Shown here: positions 42,901 to 46,260 of the stretch, piece by piece | How the letters are laid out: every line of letters starts with the position of its first letter | How positions within the stretch are numbered: position 1 is the first letter of the stretch | Assembly: GCA_026874595.1 (NCBI GenBank) | Contig: CM049312.1 | Coordinates: 64,390,929 to 64,454,928, forward strand | Direction: 5' to 3' | From: Sipunculus nudus | Lineage: Eukaryota > Annelida > Sipuncula > Golfingiida > Sipunculidae | Length of the DNA stretch: 64,000 nt | Translations under genes and position numbers: made by a program | Notes under the pieces: generated by a model | Database searches by the model: none | What the model was told of the DNA's origin: nothing | Seen by the model: the letters and a program-made list of their open reading frames with translations, nothing else

Positions 42901-44070
42901 GAAAAGAGCGAGCAGATAATTTTGCTATAAATTTTGTTTTCTTTTTGTTTTGTGATCATGAAAGGGGTCGACCTAAATGCTGACTTGCATTTGCATTTAT
43001 ATAAAGAGCATTAACATTTGAATGAACAAATGCTGAGCTCAATACGACTTCTAAGTATAACTACGTGCAGTTCTGAAAGTAATATGTTGTAATAAAATAG
43101 AAAAAAACTCTTGTTTAGTAAATCAATGAATCCTATATTCTTAAGTAGTCTATATTATCCTATATTAAATATATTTTCTAATAAATCCTAAGTTTTAAAT
43201 ATGCGTCATTTAAGATTATTTTCATTTTGTAAATGAAATGAAATGCTACCTAGTCAGCAGTCCACCGAGTCAGCCATCAATGGCAGTAAACTCTTCCAGT
43301 TTTACTTGGCAGACATGCAAATTGCGTTTTAAGCAGAGTGGACTGGGTCACCCTATTCATTGATTGTGGTGTTATCCGCAGAAAATAGGCTATGATGAAA
43401 GGTTATGATGCTGACTGTCCTGTGTACAATATACCAGAAAAGGGTAAATGAAGAAGGAAAGCAAATATGATTATCATGGCACATTTTTAACCAAAATCAT
43501 CCTATTAGAAATGCCTTACACTGCATGTAACAGAAAGCTGTCTCTTTTCATGTATTATGTAATCCTTAGTGTGACCTTTTATTGGTTTAGCTTATTCGCT
43601 ATATGGAAGTGACATTCATATAGCAATGTATATAAATGGTTTTAACATTCTGTCTTAACACCTGCATTTGGTAATTTATATCACATTCGCTTTTTAAAAT
43701 TGTTATCGCAATTCATTTGCATTTAAATTTAATGATTTGAAACATTTGTATTAGAAGTCGCAGTTGAATCTTTCCCAGCTATTTATATTTATATCCATAT
43801 TTTGATATGTGCTACGTTTAGGGTGAACAATTAACGTAACAAGATCAGGGCAGCATTGTAGAACATATTCTAAAAATTACTCCGTTCTCCATTTAAGGTA
43901 AGAAGAAAGCCTACGAACCAGAATCCCCTGCCGAAGCGCCGTTTGCCCCCGTTTTGGGAGCTGTTGTTATTGGTATTTTAGGAGTCGTCGGATGTTTCAT
44001 CTGTGCTCTTGACTGTGTGTTTCTGTTGAAAGGAAAGGATAAGAACAATAAAGACAACTCAGAAACTTAA
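2391..44070 (+). CDS. VWA and CCP (sushi) domain type I membrane protein, 11 exons
   Basis: Spliced model: 2391-2460, 15454-15552, 24105-24404, 24717-24878, 27534-27710, 34032-34214, 37094-37405, 37924-38103, 41482-41664, 42340-42522, 43898-44070. Every junction is GT-AG and phase 1, and the total is 2022 nt, giving 673 residues. Order: signal peptide (1-23), VWA (about 24-210), CCP1 and CCP2 (211-330), Ser/Thr-rich repeats (331-434), CCP3-CCP5 (435-616), transmembrane helix (about 630-660) and a short basic tail. VWA domains bind ligands through a MIDAS metal ion; CCP modules bind proteins or glycans. The architecture recalls the SVEP1 N-terminus but adds a membrane anchor. A surface adhesion or immune recognition role is inferred. 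Small exons or alternative splicing could have been missed, and decayed exon copies lie in introns 5, 6 and 8. Confidence 0.8.
3967..4070. repeat. 104-bp near-perfect palindrome
   Basis: The left arm (3967-4018) starts AAGATTAACAGTGA and the right arm (4019-4070) ends TCACTGTTTATCTT. The arms differ by only a few bases and meet at CACACAATTGTGTG with no spacer. It would fold into a hairpin of about 50 bp. A (TATC)n(TA)n microsatellite follows at once, a pairing known for palindromic MITE-like elements in molluscs. No transposase is encoded. It is probably a non-autonomous element; a family assignment is not possible here. Confidence 0.8.
4066..4170. repeat. (TATC)n(TA)n microsatellite
   Basis: TATC units pass into a long TA tract with two small interruptions. 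It directly abuts, and slightly overlaps, the right arm of the palindrome. Confidence 0.95.
6930..7950. repeat. Degenerate tandem-like repeat region
   Basis: Similar phrases recur: a block like ATATCTCCTTAGA or ATCTTCTTAGAAAG followed by AAGGTCAC or a variant, then ATTCTGGGAG or ATTTTGGGAG. Instances lie near 6945, 7285, 7540, 7700 and 7830. Spacing is irregular and identity low, so this is an old array or several nested copies. It resembles, in reverse, the GGGAGGTC-containing array at 32.1-32.9 kb. Confidence 0.4.
7985..8560. repeat. Dispersed repeat, intron-1 family, copy 1
   Basis: Shared landmarks are TAATAATTTTAATA, TAGGTGCC, TTGTGCTTTAA, AATTCAAAACAAAGACCA and ATATATATTACCAGTAC, in the same order as in the copy near 10.5-11.1 kb. 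A run of 15 G (8461-8475) sits inside it. No coding capacity is seen, and its ends cannot be fixed without alignment. Confidence 0.6.
8660..9400. repeat. Dispersed repeat, intron-1 family, copy 2
   Basis: Carries GAATTCTGCACACG, TAATTAATAATTTTAATATTAC and AGGAGGC, and near 9260-9305 GGGGATGGGG followed by AGGATCCGCAATCT, matching copies 1 and 3. It is more diverged and interrupted. The open frame at 9175-9402 falls in it and has no recognisable domain. Confidence 0.45.
10490..11080. repeat. Dispersed repeat, intron-1 family, copy 3
   Basis: Shows the landmark order of copy 1: TGCACACG, GGATTATGCCCTATAAAG, AATAGGTGCC, TTGTGCTTTAAGGTC, AATTCAAAACAAAGACCA, then GATGGGGAGAG and ATATATATTACCAGTAC. 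The small open frame at 10494-10754 belongs to the repeat and is not a supported gene. Confidence 0.6.
11522..11558. repeat. (CA)n(TA)n microsatellite
   Basis: About ten CA dinucleotides pass into nine TA dinucleotides. Confidence 0.95.
11777..12178 (-). pseudogene. LINE ORF2 C-terminal end with Cys/His knuckle
   Basis: A 133-codon open stretch carrying C-x2-C with a downstream H and C (CSYC...HLFCSC), followed by the leucine-rich tail usual at the end of L1-type ORF2. The methionine is internal: the homologous reading begins upstream, before the TA tract. Only a remnant of a longer protein remains. Confidence 0.65.
12265..12846 (-). pseudogene. LINE ORF2 C-terminal fragment, upstream part
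   Basis: An open stretch of 193 codons within the truncated LINE. It includes FHIWSQFASCSPETPEEV and ends in FDGVDWTEICNN followed by repeated Ile-Tyr pairs translated from the TA microsatellite. Intact LINEs continue at this point into an FQFKILHR-like segment; here that segment (FQFKVIHNYI, near 12220) lies beyond the TA tract. It has no start or termination signals of its own. Confidence 0.65.
12266..12316. repeat. TA microsatellite inside the LINE fragment
   Basis: A TA tract with minor TG and TTTA interruptions, located where the LINE reading would otherwise be continuous. Confidence 0.9.
15006..15057. repeat. (TA)n microsatellite
   Basis: About 26 uninterrupted TA units. Open frames crossing it read Tyr-Ile repeats and are not genes. 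Confidence 0.97.
15454..15552 (+). CDS. Exon 2: VWA domain start with MIDAS DxSxS
   Basis: The acceptor TTTCCGAG|GATGTGG and donor GTTG|GTATGT bound 99 nt, phase 1 on both sides. The reading CGLMDLVLLLDESNSVG then TKNWSLVINFTKELV is the first beta strand, the MIDAS motif D-E-S-N-S and helix 1 of a VWA domain. It splices to exon 3 to give FTKELV-D-ALDIG, the expected VWA spacing from helix 1 to the next strand, which strongly supports the join across the 8.5-kb intron. The open frame in another phase over this region is spurious. Confidence 0.85.
15972..15983. repeat. Target-site duplication, left copy
   Basis: AAGTCGTTCTTT, directly followed by the T run that represents the element's poly(A) tail. 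The same 12 bases recur at 23940-23951. Its last Ts merge with the T run, so the true duplication could be slightly shorter. Confidence 0.88.
15984..16284 (-). other. 3' UTR and poly(A) tail of the L1-like element
   Basis: About 300 AT-rich bases after the ORF2 stop, ending in the T run at 15981-16001 (poly(A) on the element strand). Short open frames in it are not genes. Confidence 0.8.
16285..20094 (-). CDS. L1-like ORF2: AP endonuclease and reverse transcriptase
   Basis: Open from just after a TAG (20097-20095) to the stop at 16285, 1269 codons. The endonuclease begins IIWLNVRGLRDNKKRR, with LLQETH (catalytic Glu), GDFNLVLN and a distal TDHS. RT blocks follow: TPGSDGLTAEFYK, NWRPISLLNTDYK, ITIDFEKAFD (motif A Asp), GVRQGCPLSPYLF and the catalytic QYADDTTLF. 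The C-terminus has CSFCKKEKETLLHIFHDC, a Cys/His knuckle. The product nicks target DNA and primes reverse transcription there. No ATG lies in the open frame before codon 90 (ATG at 19827), which is inside the endonuclease and would drop its Asn and Glu. So initiation is either non-AUG, by reinitiation or frameshift, or the original start has mutated. No internal stop is present. Confidence 0.9.
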   Translation of the reverse strand, partial: YTITFIVQLSGKHSFVHIQFIDIIWLNVRGLRDNKKRRETFQWLHRCNAKIILLQETHSTFNEENRWRAEWGGKIFFSHGTSNSKGVCIMLKNNISYDIHDIKYCEEGRFLILDISIEDIRITLVNLYGPNQDDPAFFSKIMEIVESLPNDNRLLAGDFNLVLNTERDKKGGTSVTHFRSQTLINSWIDNLDLLDIWRKQHPEKSQYTWKRINPTALFCRLDFMLISRGLIGCVRKTEILPGFKTDHSTVKITLELKLDKRGPGFWKFNSKYLCNKDYVDLVKETIKETKEFNKSADPALLWDTIKCKIRGATIAYSFRINKQKRTLLQQLEDSLKLLEEQYTNTPDDRIMEDIKDKKSEIEKIIEEKTEAAMFRCKSRWFSDGEKPSKYFLNLEKRLYNNKTITELNVNNRHVTKSKDVLIEAENYYKTLYSSAELTPTEDQYAEFLTQTEITLSDEDKILCDSELSDEELLECLKSFKNGKTPGSDGLTAEFYKHFWDEIKTDLIAAYKFSFANGSLNITQRQGIITLIPKKSKDTTLLKNWRPISLLNTDYKLLTKCMARRLQRVLQNLIHTDQTGFLKHRYIGESFSRTYNLMNYCTKNKIKANLITIDFEKAFDLLEWSFIQKSLKHYNFGDTFCKWIKVFYKGTSSCVINNGWSSRFFPVSRGVRQGCPLSPYLFIISAELLAARIRDNNNIKGIEIGNVKHVISQYADDTTLFIRGGQPVVKETIEQFKRFKNVSGLKINIEKTAIMPIGNHEYNKEEIIKLGLKWTKEPITILGIKINSTLQNLYEMNFLPLLDKIKQLINIWSKRELTPVGKITVIKSDLISQLQYQLSVLPKPPVSFLKEVESKLFNFIWNNKIDKVKRLTLIASKNNGGLDMVDIWSKLQATKIAWVNRLLSSDLKQGWRQLVDYSFNNLTEYIFKCNVNAEDLDQLYFFKKNSFFWKEILHDWCKFNYHTPDTTNDYLNQSLWINSHLKICGQMVFNKIWYNAGIRYIHNLTKKVNNSYVFYTPGEMRQTYGIDIKIIKYNSIIHSIPAKWKQEIRNNQDDYTSVFKINNILQMTKPVKTIYIKLIERRYLHPENSILLWHQDIVDCDKDRVLQAFKNIYSITISTKLRYFQFKILHRILALNPFLVKAGIKEHEYCSFCKKEKETLLHIFHDCSFVKQLWHDVCKWLRNLDLPITLSHTVILLNVSTDQLLDKVILIVKYYIYITKCKEESLCINSAVKLIKNYYSVEKQVAISKGKLLKHETIWTRLKMIVGSEN
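20095..22624 (-). other. Long inter-ORF spacer of the L1-like element
   Basis: About 2.5 kb without coding capacity lies between the ORF1 side and ORF2. L1 elements usually have a very short or overlapping junction here. It holds three A-rich tracts on the + strand (near 20615, 20930 and 21990) and a tandem repeat at 22018-22430. A 66-codon frame (20231-20031) overlaps the ORF2 opening in another phase and has no recognised domain. The spacer may be a later insertion or a family trait. Confidence 0.65.
22018..22430. repeat. Three tandem units of about 134-150 bp in the L1 spacer
   Basis: Units start near 22018, 22152 and 22303. Each contains ATAACA-C/T-ATGA, GGTTATTA (or GATTATTA), ATTCATGGA, a TCACCACTATATAAAT-like block and AAT-rich DNA. 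The first two also share an imperfect palindrome around TACAGTACTGT. The third is more diverged. Confidence 0.75.
22625..22906 (-). other. Open extension in frame after the ORF1 stop
   Basis: Directly after the ORF1 TAG the same frame stays open for 93 codons to a TAA (22627-22625). It has no recognised domain. It could be a readthrough extension, or the original end of ORF1 cut short by a nonsense mutation. Chance is also possible, though this stretch is less AT-rich than the rest of the spacer. Confidence 0.35.
22907..23866 (-). CDS. L1-like ORF1: coiled-coil RNA-binding protein
   Basis: 319 codons starting MADALSVQTRAMSK. Residues about 60-170 form a long heptad-rich coiled coil (for example ETENKALKEEIERLKKD) for trimerisation. 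An RRM-like domain follows (YNLRLVGVSEQKGED ... IENAHRTGKQ), then a basic C-terminal domain (RFWRGKLIIDGKEVPI). This order matches L1 ORF1p (Transposase_22 family), a nucleic-acid chaperone that coats element RNA. The ATG lies 73 bases from the element's 5' end. It ends at TAG, after which the frame remains open for another 93 codons. No internal stop or frameshift is seen. Confidence 0.88.
   Translation of the reverse strand: MADALSVQTRAMSKSDSGNLEQHTMEKFLDTGKKKGKNASTSRDVREQSPQRPTESITEMIDTKIGQLQQTLTSALEDFKLSLQKDIDELKTDVKKIETVYTDLNKKVESTIESLEYTQRTVKEAESRVEKAETENKALKEEIERLKKDNKEKDERLYSIIEKIENMERYSREYNLRLVGVSEQKGEDCREIMAKVICEQRLFGDMPIEKIRDTIENAHRTGKQRSRGHRHIIGKFYCRPKRNEILGAQRVRDRQKGRGEIFFVEDLTQEDYRLKRKAAPQMQAAHRNKCKVRFWRGKLIIDGKEVPIRDAETSSSRSS
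23921..23933 (-). promoter_or_regulatory. YY1-like motif at the L1 5' end
   Basis: The minus strand reads CAACATGGCGGCG, seven bases inside the element's 5' boundary. Human L1 has a YY1 site (AAGATGGCC type) at nearly the same position, where it directs accurate transcription start. The position here suggests an analogous role and indicates that the 5' end is not truncated. This is inference from motif and position. Confidence 0.6.
23940..23951. repeat. Target-site duplication, right copy
   Basis: AAGTCGTTCTTT at the 5' end of the L1-like element, identical to 15972-15983. The following base is A, giving a TTT/A insertion junction. Confidence 0.9.
24105..24404 (+). CDS. Exon 3: central VWA domain
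   Basis: The acceptor TCCTGTCCAG|ATGC and donor AAAT|GTAAGT bound 300 nt, phase 1 at both ends. The translation has the VWA order DIGKNKTRVGLAKFST (second strand), YGGGTTNTAAGLRTV (the MIDAS Thr loop) and FPNIVLVFMDGQSNTG (strand 4 with the third MIDAS Asp in MDG). With D-E-S-N-S in exon 2 all three MIDAS loops are present, so metal-dependent ligand binding is plausible. Confidence 0.92.
24601..24630. repeat. (TA)n microsatellite in intron 3
   Basis: Fifteen uninterrupted TA units between exons 3 and 4. Confidence 0.97.
24717..24878 (+). CDS. Exon 4: C-terminal VWA domain
   Basis: The acceptor ATTTCTATAG|CCAG and donor GTACAG|GTATGG give 162 nt, phase 1. The encoded CVICVAVGSNVNREETMAIA, then SDPDQENLIALSTFSDL and a final AVCKC, are the usual last strand and helix of VWA domains (VGS.VN.EEL..IASDP). 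An alternative AG four bases downstream at 24720 would break the frame. The closing cysteines may pair with Cys25 near the domain start, a common VWA bracket. Confidence 0.9.
24879..27533 (+). other. Intron 4 with a SINE-like copy
   Basis: No exon recognised. It is AT-rich apart from a GC-richer block at about 26100-26370 of unknown origin and a SINE-like block at about 27024-27300. Confidence 0.55.
27024..27300 (+). mobile_element. tRNA-derived SINE-like element, copy 1
   Basis: Starts CTACCGGCTTCTGTGGCTC. It has a possible A box (TGGCTCTGGGG) and a B-box-like GAGTTCGAATTTC about 45 bases later, as expected for a pol III promoter. The first 70 bases align with a minus-strand copy at 46131-46230. 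The right boundary is uncertain. The 155-codon open frame at 26772-27239 crosses it and is not a supported gene. Confidence 0.5.
27534..27710 (+). CDS. Exon 5: CCP/sushi module 1
   Basis: The acceptor TTACATTTTCAG|TATTC and donor GCACAG|GTAAAT give 177 nt, phase 1 on both sides. The encoded module has four cysteines in CCP spacing (FCKEPSVQNG, VNIKCKAGHMFPD, TIRCTVDSLW, EQC) and the conserved Trp between Cys3 and Cys4. The GHMFPD form resembles the CCP subtype in SVEP1-like proteins. A decayed duplicate with its upstream intron lies at 30.0-30.3 kb. Confidence 0.92.
29090..29230. repeat. TCCGTC-type dispersed repeat fragment
   Basis: Contains AGCTATAGTGATCATCCTTTG, then TCCGCCGTCTGTTCGTCCG followed by AACTTTTAAC-like text. 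Sequences of this type (GCTATTGTGATC... GTCCGGCGTCCGTC) are, to my recollection, widespread in bivalve genomes. Related fragments lie at about 30510-30620 and 48415-48560. Confidence 0.4.
30167..30294 (+). pseudogene. Decayed CCP exon, duplicate of exon 5
   Basis: The open stretch reads KMRITYTRGYMFPNG, CSTKGGVWKAV and KPCKG, then a phase-1 donor AAAG|GTAGAT. It aligns with the second half of CCP1 or CCP3, but the first cysteine region is missing and the second Cys is Tyr, so no CCP fold is expected. No acceptor lies at the expected place. The preceding 150 bases match those upstream of exon 5 (GTTCATTGATCATGTT versus GCTCATTGACCATGTT; TCATCATCGTGAAGAAG versus TCATCATGAAGAAG), showing duplication of exon plus intron. 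Confidence 0.65.
32130..32960. repeat. Degenerate tandem units with GGGAGGTC motif
   Basis: About five or six related units of roughly 130-150 bp, each with a variant of AAGGGAGGTC (near 32168, 32326, 32472, 32614 and 32789), followed by AATTTGG/C and a GGTCACT or GGTACTG block. Old and degenerate. Confidence 0.45.
32930..33810. repeat. Intronic segmental duplication, copy A
   Basis: Matches 35090-36720 (copy C) through shared runs such as AACTCCAAGAAGACCAGAAA, GCAGGCTTATTTGTTTATTG, CCTCCAGATTGGGTACC and TTCAACCCGTTTTCTAG. It includes a decayed copy of the stalk exon start at 33711. Confidence 0.75.
33711..33810 (+). pseudogene. Decayed copy of the Ser/Thr stalk exon
   Basis: Begins CCATCTCG after an acceptor-like TTTTCTAG, exactly as exon 7 does, and later has ACTTCTAAGACATCAGAAC and ACCAGGCTTCAAC, like the start of exon 7. 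In the exon-7 frame it meets TAA after seven codons, so it cannot encode a stalk. Confidence 0.55.
34032..34214 (+). CDS. Exon 6: CCP/sushi module 2
   Basis: The acceptor CAGCCATAG|AATGC and donor TTTAC|GTAAGG give 183 nt, phase 1. The module has four cysteines and the Trp: ECEPLPQK, VTYSCEKGYETKDK, VTNCNELGKW, SPAAC. The flanks (for example ACAGCGCTTTAGGG about 75 bases upstream) and coding sequence are clearly homologous to exon 9, so these exons are duplicates that both stayed open. Confidence 0.92.
34305..34560. repeat. Intronic segmental duplication, copy B (partial)
   Basis: Shares GGCATGTCCCATAG, GTTGATGCATATAATTA, TTAGACAAGGGGAGTA and GCAGGCTTATTTGTTGATTG with copy C. It follows exon 6 by about 90 bases. 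Confidence 0.65.
35090..36720. repeat. Intronic segmental duplication, copy C
   Basis: The longest copy of the intron segment. It begins with text like that at 32930 (GCTTCATCTCTGTTGAG versus GCCTCATCTCTATTAAG) and ends in a decayed stalk-exon start. Confidence 0.7.
36667..36720 (+). pseudogene. Decayed stalk-exon start, second copy
   Basis: TTTTTCCAG|CCATCTCG repeats the acceptor and first bases of exon 7. The frame stays open for only 17 codons (ISPAITYVHL...) and then stops at TAA, with none of the MTTHQVDT-type repeats. Confidence 0.5.
36969..36989. repeat. Poly(C) run
   Basis: About 21 C in a row, 105 bases upstream of exon 7. Length is likely to vary or be misread. Confidence 0.95.
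37094..37405 (+). CDS. Exon 7: Ser/Thr-rich repeat segment
   Basis: The acceptor CCCTTATCCAG|CCATC and donor TCAGCAG|GTGGGC bound 312 nt, phase 1. It encodes about 104 residues rich in Ser, Thr, Pro and Gly with no cysteine. Repeats of about 22-25 residues are visible: SSDMTTHHIDTSAQP, SSGVTTHQVETTSNP, SSDMTTHQVDTTSEA and a diverged RSGMTGPVDVTPLT. It is probably an extended, O-glycosylated mucin-like spacer between CCP2 and CCP3. Decayed copies of its 5' end lie in introns 5 and 6, so this exon may be spliced alternatively or vary in number. Confidence 0.75.
37406..37923 (+). other. Intron 7
   Basis: 518 bases, AT-rich, with a short ATA/AAT tract near 37755. The open frame at 37406-37639 overlaps the exon 7 donor and lacks any domain signature. 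Confidence 0.6.
37924..38103 (+). CDS. Exon 8: CCP/sushi module 3, with an extra cysteine
   Basis: The acceptor TTTGTTTTCAG|GCCG and donor GTATAG|GTGAAC give 180 nt, phase 1. The module reads RCTKPPVFQNA, VRIKCKQGHVFPDG, IVRCTSREVW, EPETEQC and is the closest relative of CCP1. It has a fifth cysteine (TLGCSRH) not found in standard CCP modules or the other four here. An unpaired surface Cys could form an interchain disulfide; that is inference. Confidence 0.92.
39160..39660 (+). pseudogene. Tandem CCP-like exon copies, frameshifted
   Basis: The last unit reads SSVVCEKGYELRTDKSD and RCSTNKN, then meets a run of eight G. With seven G it would continue GGVPNC and reach a phase-1 donor AAAC|GTGAGT like those of exons 6 and 9; as written it ends at TGA. 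A possible phase-1 acceptor is TTGCATTCTAG|ATGA (exon from 39540). Similar text recurs at a spacing of about 197 bases: GTGGTTTGTGAGAA near 39363 and 39560, and a GACGTCGA block near 39201 and 39399. One copy has TAG where the next has TGG. I read this as locally duplicated, decayed CCP exons; the last could still be real if the G count is an error. Confidence 0.5.
39875..39941. repeat. (TA)n microsatellite
   Basis: About 33 TA units without interruption. Confidence 0.97.
41482..41664 (+). CDS. Exon 9: CCP/sushi module 4
   Basis: The acceptor GTCAGCCAGAG|CATGC and donor TTTAC|GTAAGT give 183 nt, phase 1. The module has four cysteines and the Trp: ACEPLPEKEHAIPG, VPYVCEDGYETKDK, WTTCNEFGEW, SASAC. 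It has the same length as exon 6 with high similarity in its C-terminal half, while the region between Cys1 and Cys2 differs strongly. That is where divergence would alter a ligand-facing loop. Confidence 0.92.
41665..42339 (+). other. Intron 9
   Basis: 675 AT-rich bases; nothing recognised. Confidence 0.6.
42340..42522 (+). CDS. Exon 10: CCP/sushi module 5
   Basis: The acceptor GTTTGTTACAG|GCATAG and donor GCCTTG|GTGAGC give 183 nt, phase 1. The module reads VCPPIPTWAGLTVNTTD, VNYTCEEGYYFADRW, TTCRHDRRW, VVGC, with four cysteines and the Trp. Two N-glycosylation sequons are visible (NTT, NYT). It is GC-richer than its surroundings, as expected for coding DNA, and is not closely similar to the other four modules. 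Confidence 0.92.
42523..43897 (+). other. Intron 10
   Basis: 1375 AT-rich bases; no exon or repeat recognised. Confidence 0.55.
43898..44070 (+). CDS. Exon 11: transmembrane helix, tail and stop
   Basis: The acceptor CTCCATTTAAG|GTAAG begins the exon; the leftover G of exon 10 plus GT gives Gly. It encodes a short juxtamembrane stretch (KKKAYEPESPAEAP), one hydrophobic helix (APVLGAVVIGILGVVG continuing CFICALDCVFLL) and a basic, polar tail (KGKDKNNKDNSET) before TAA. This fits a type I single-pass anchor. The tail has no Tyr-based signalling motif, so signalling would need partners. Gly and Cys residues in the helix could support dimerisation or palmitoylation (inference). Confidence 0.87.
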
Positions 44071-44540
44071 ACATGTAAGTGGAATAACTCATGTGAAATA
44101 CACACATTCATAAAATATGTTTTGGCTGCACTAGGTATTCCATCTAATCTAGTTTCAGGAGGAAAAACTGGCGTAACTGCAGTATGCGGTTTAGTTATAT
44201 TATTTTAGGTCAGCTATTGAAGGTACAGTTCTGGTGGAACAAGAGTGATGATTTTGATTAAGCAAGCAAATATAACACGCCACCCATGTGAATACATTCG
44301 GTTCTTGTGAATTGTTAACGAAAAACCTAAACTTTCTTCTGAAACACAAGAATAACCAATAGAAGAAGAATGTCCAAAATCTGAATCAGAGGTCAGCAAA
44401 TTGACCATATGTTGAAATGTTAAGAATTTTTAAAGGAAGACCCTTTAACCAAATACACATGGTTTAAAGTTATTGTAGGCACATGTGAAAATAAAGCACT
44501 GTTGTTATAGTGTAATAAAGTGTTTGTGTAATATATACAG
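44071..44540 (+). other. 3' UTR of the VWA/CCP gene
   Basis: AT-rich sequence between the stop codon and two AATAAA signals. A GTAAGT just after the stop (44075) could serve as a donor in a longer 3' UTR, but I see no support for further exons. Confidence 0.6.
44490..44519 (+). terminator. Two polyadenylation signals
   Basis: AATAAA at 44490-44495 and 44514-44519, about 420-450 bases after the stop, followed by a GT-rich stretch (GTGTTTGTGTAATA) typical of cleavage sites. Confidence 0.65.
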
Positions 44541-46124
44541 TGTATTCAAGACATGTGGTTTTTTTTTGGGAGGGGTGGCAATTTTACAAGAAATAAAGTC
44601 TGTGTCACTCTTTGAGAAATAAACAAATACACCAAATATGACATTTAATACAGATCTACCTTGCATAATTAACTTAATGAACCGGCCACTTATGTTATCA
44701 TATGGGACACAGAGACCCCGGCTCACTACAGTTCACAAAAGGATCAATCAATTTTAAAACATTGAGCTCATATCACCTGGACTCTTATTGAACTCAGTTT
44801 CTCGCAACACCCCAGAGTGCAATCGACAAGCATCACGTGGCATCACTATGCCCCGGGAATAAAACTGACAACGAATTTAGAGCATGAATTTGTGAAGGTC
44901 AATTTACGGTTTGAAGTGTTTTACTTGAGTTCTTTGTGACCATAGAATATACTTGGTCGATTGTATTGATAACATGGGCGGCCGTTTAAAAAAAAATTAT
45001 AAAGGACCAGCTTGTTTGAAATTGCTTTCGTATCCGCTGCGGGCAGCCGTATTGCCAGTAGGAAGGAGAAATGGTAAAAGCCGGTAAATAACATGTAATA
45101 ATAACTACCATGTTGTACGTTTCGTTTGTGATTGTAATTTTCATAAAATTGATGTCATGTGGATCATTTTAAAGTACATGTGTATATTACATCTGTTTAT
45201 GCATAAATATGTAGAGATACTCACAAAACTCTTCTGCACCAGTGTATCTCTTTCACCAAACATAAAGGTAACAACTGAACCAGACTGACCACATTAACAT
45301 CTATGTTTATTTGTGTGTTTATCTGTGTAGCCGTGTTTGTTTATCGGTAAGAAAGGAAAAGAGAGATTATATCGCCTTTGTGGGGGCTATTGTTACAATT
45401 CACATGCATCCGAAATTCAATCGAAAACTTACAAACCCGAAGCTCTATTGTTAAATAAATACCATGAAAGCATGTCATCACATTCATGAGAACACATATA
45501 TCCCTGATGTAGAAGAATTTAAAAAAGAATTATATTTTTAACATAAATAAATAAGCCACTTAATTATTGCATTTAGTTTGGGGGCAGCATATAAAAGCAA
45601 ACAGATTTGTGAAACATGACAGTTAACACCGCTCTGTCACTAAAGTGGACAAACATATTGGTCCCAAAAACACAACAGGATTCCCAAAACGCAGGAAGAG
45701 TTAGGAAAATGATTTGATCACCAGTTGGCCTAGGATATGGATATGTAATAACAAGCCTCTAAGAAACCTCCGTATCATTAATTAGACGCTTTCCTAAAGA
45801 CTGTCAGTATGAGCAGTTCTGGCGTCTAAAGAACAATCATTCTATGTTCCAAAAAATCTTCTACCATTTTGGTTATGTAAAAAAATGCTTTTTAATATAA
45901 AGGAGTTTTTTAGTGGATGTAACCGCCTCCATTTTTTAATGTTTGCTTATCTAAGTATTATGTACATCTTCAAATTGCCATTTTTTTAACTACATGACAA
46001 GGAATTAACCCGATAATCCTGGTGTCAACACTGCGTGTCCTGGAAGTATGTCGTCACCATTGCTAGGTCATAACACCAAAGAACACATTAAATGTGCTCT
46101 CATTTTCGAGTGAAATACTACTAT

Positions 46125-46260
46125 TGCCCTCGGTCACCCATTAAGCCTGCGGAGCGCTAACCCTGGGTGATTCGAATCAACGCTCTCCCGTCTTTGAACC
46201 CTGTCCTCTATCCCGTGGTCACAGAAGCCGGTCCGTATCGTACATTTTTGTATTTTATTG
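46125..46260 (-). mobile_element. tRNA-derived SINE-like element, copy 2
   Basis: The minus strand reads GGACCGGCTTCTGTGACC, later GACGGGAGAGCGTT and GATTCGAATCAC. It aligns over about 70 bases with the copy at 27024 (ACCGGCTTCTGTG, CGGGAGATCGT, GAGTTCGAATTTC). The GATTCGAATC core is a B-box-like pol III element. Confidence 0.5.
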
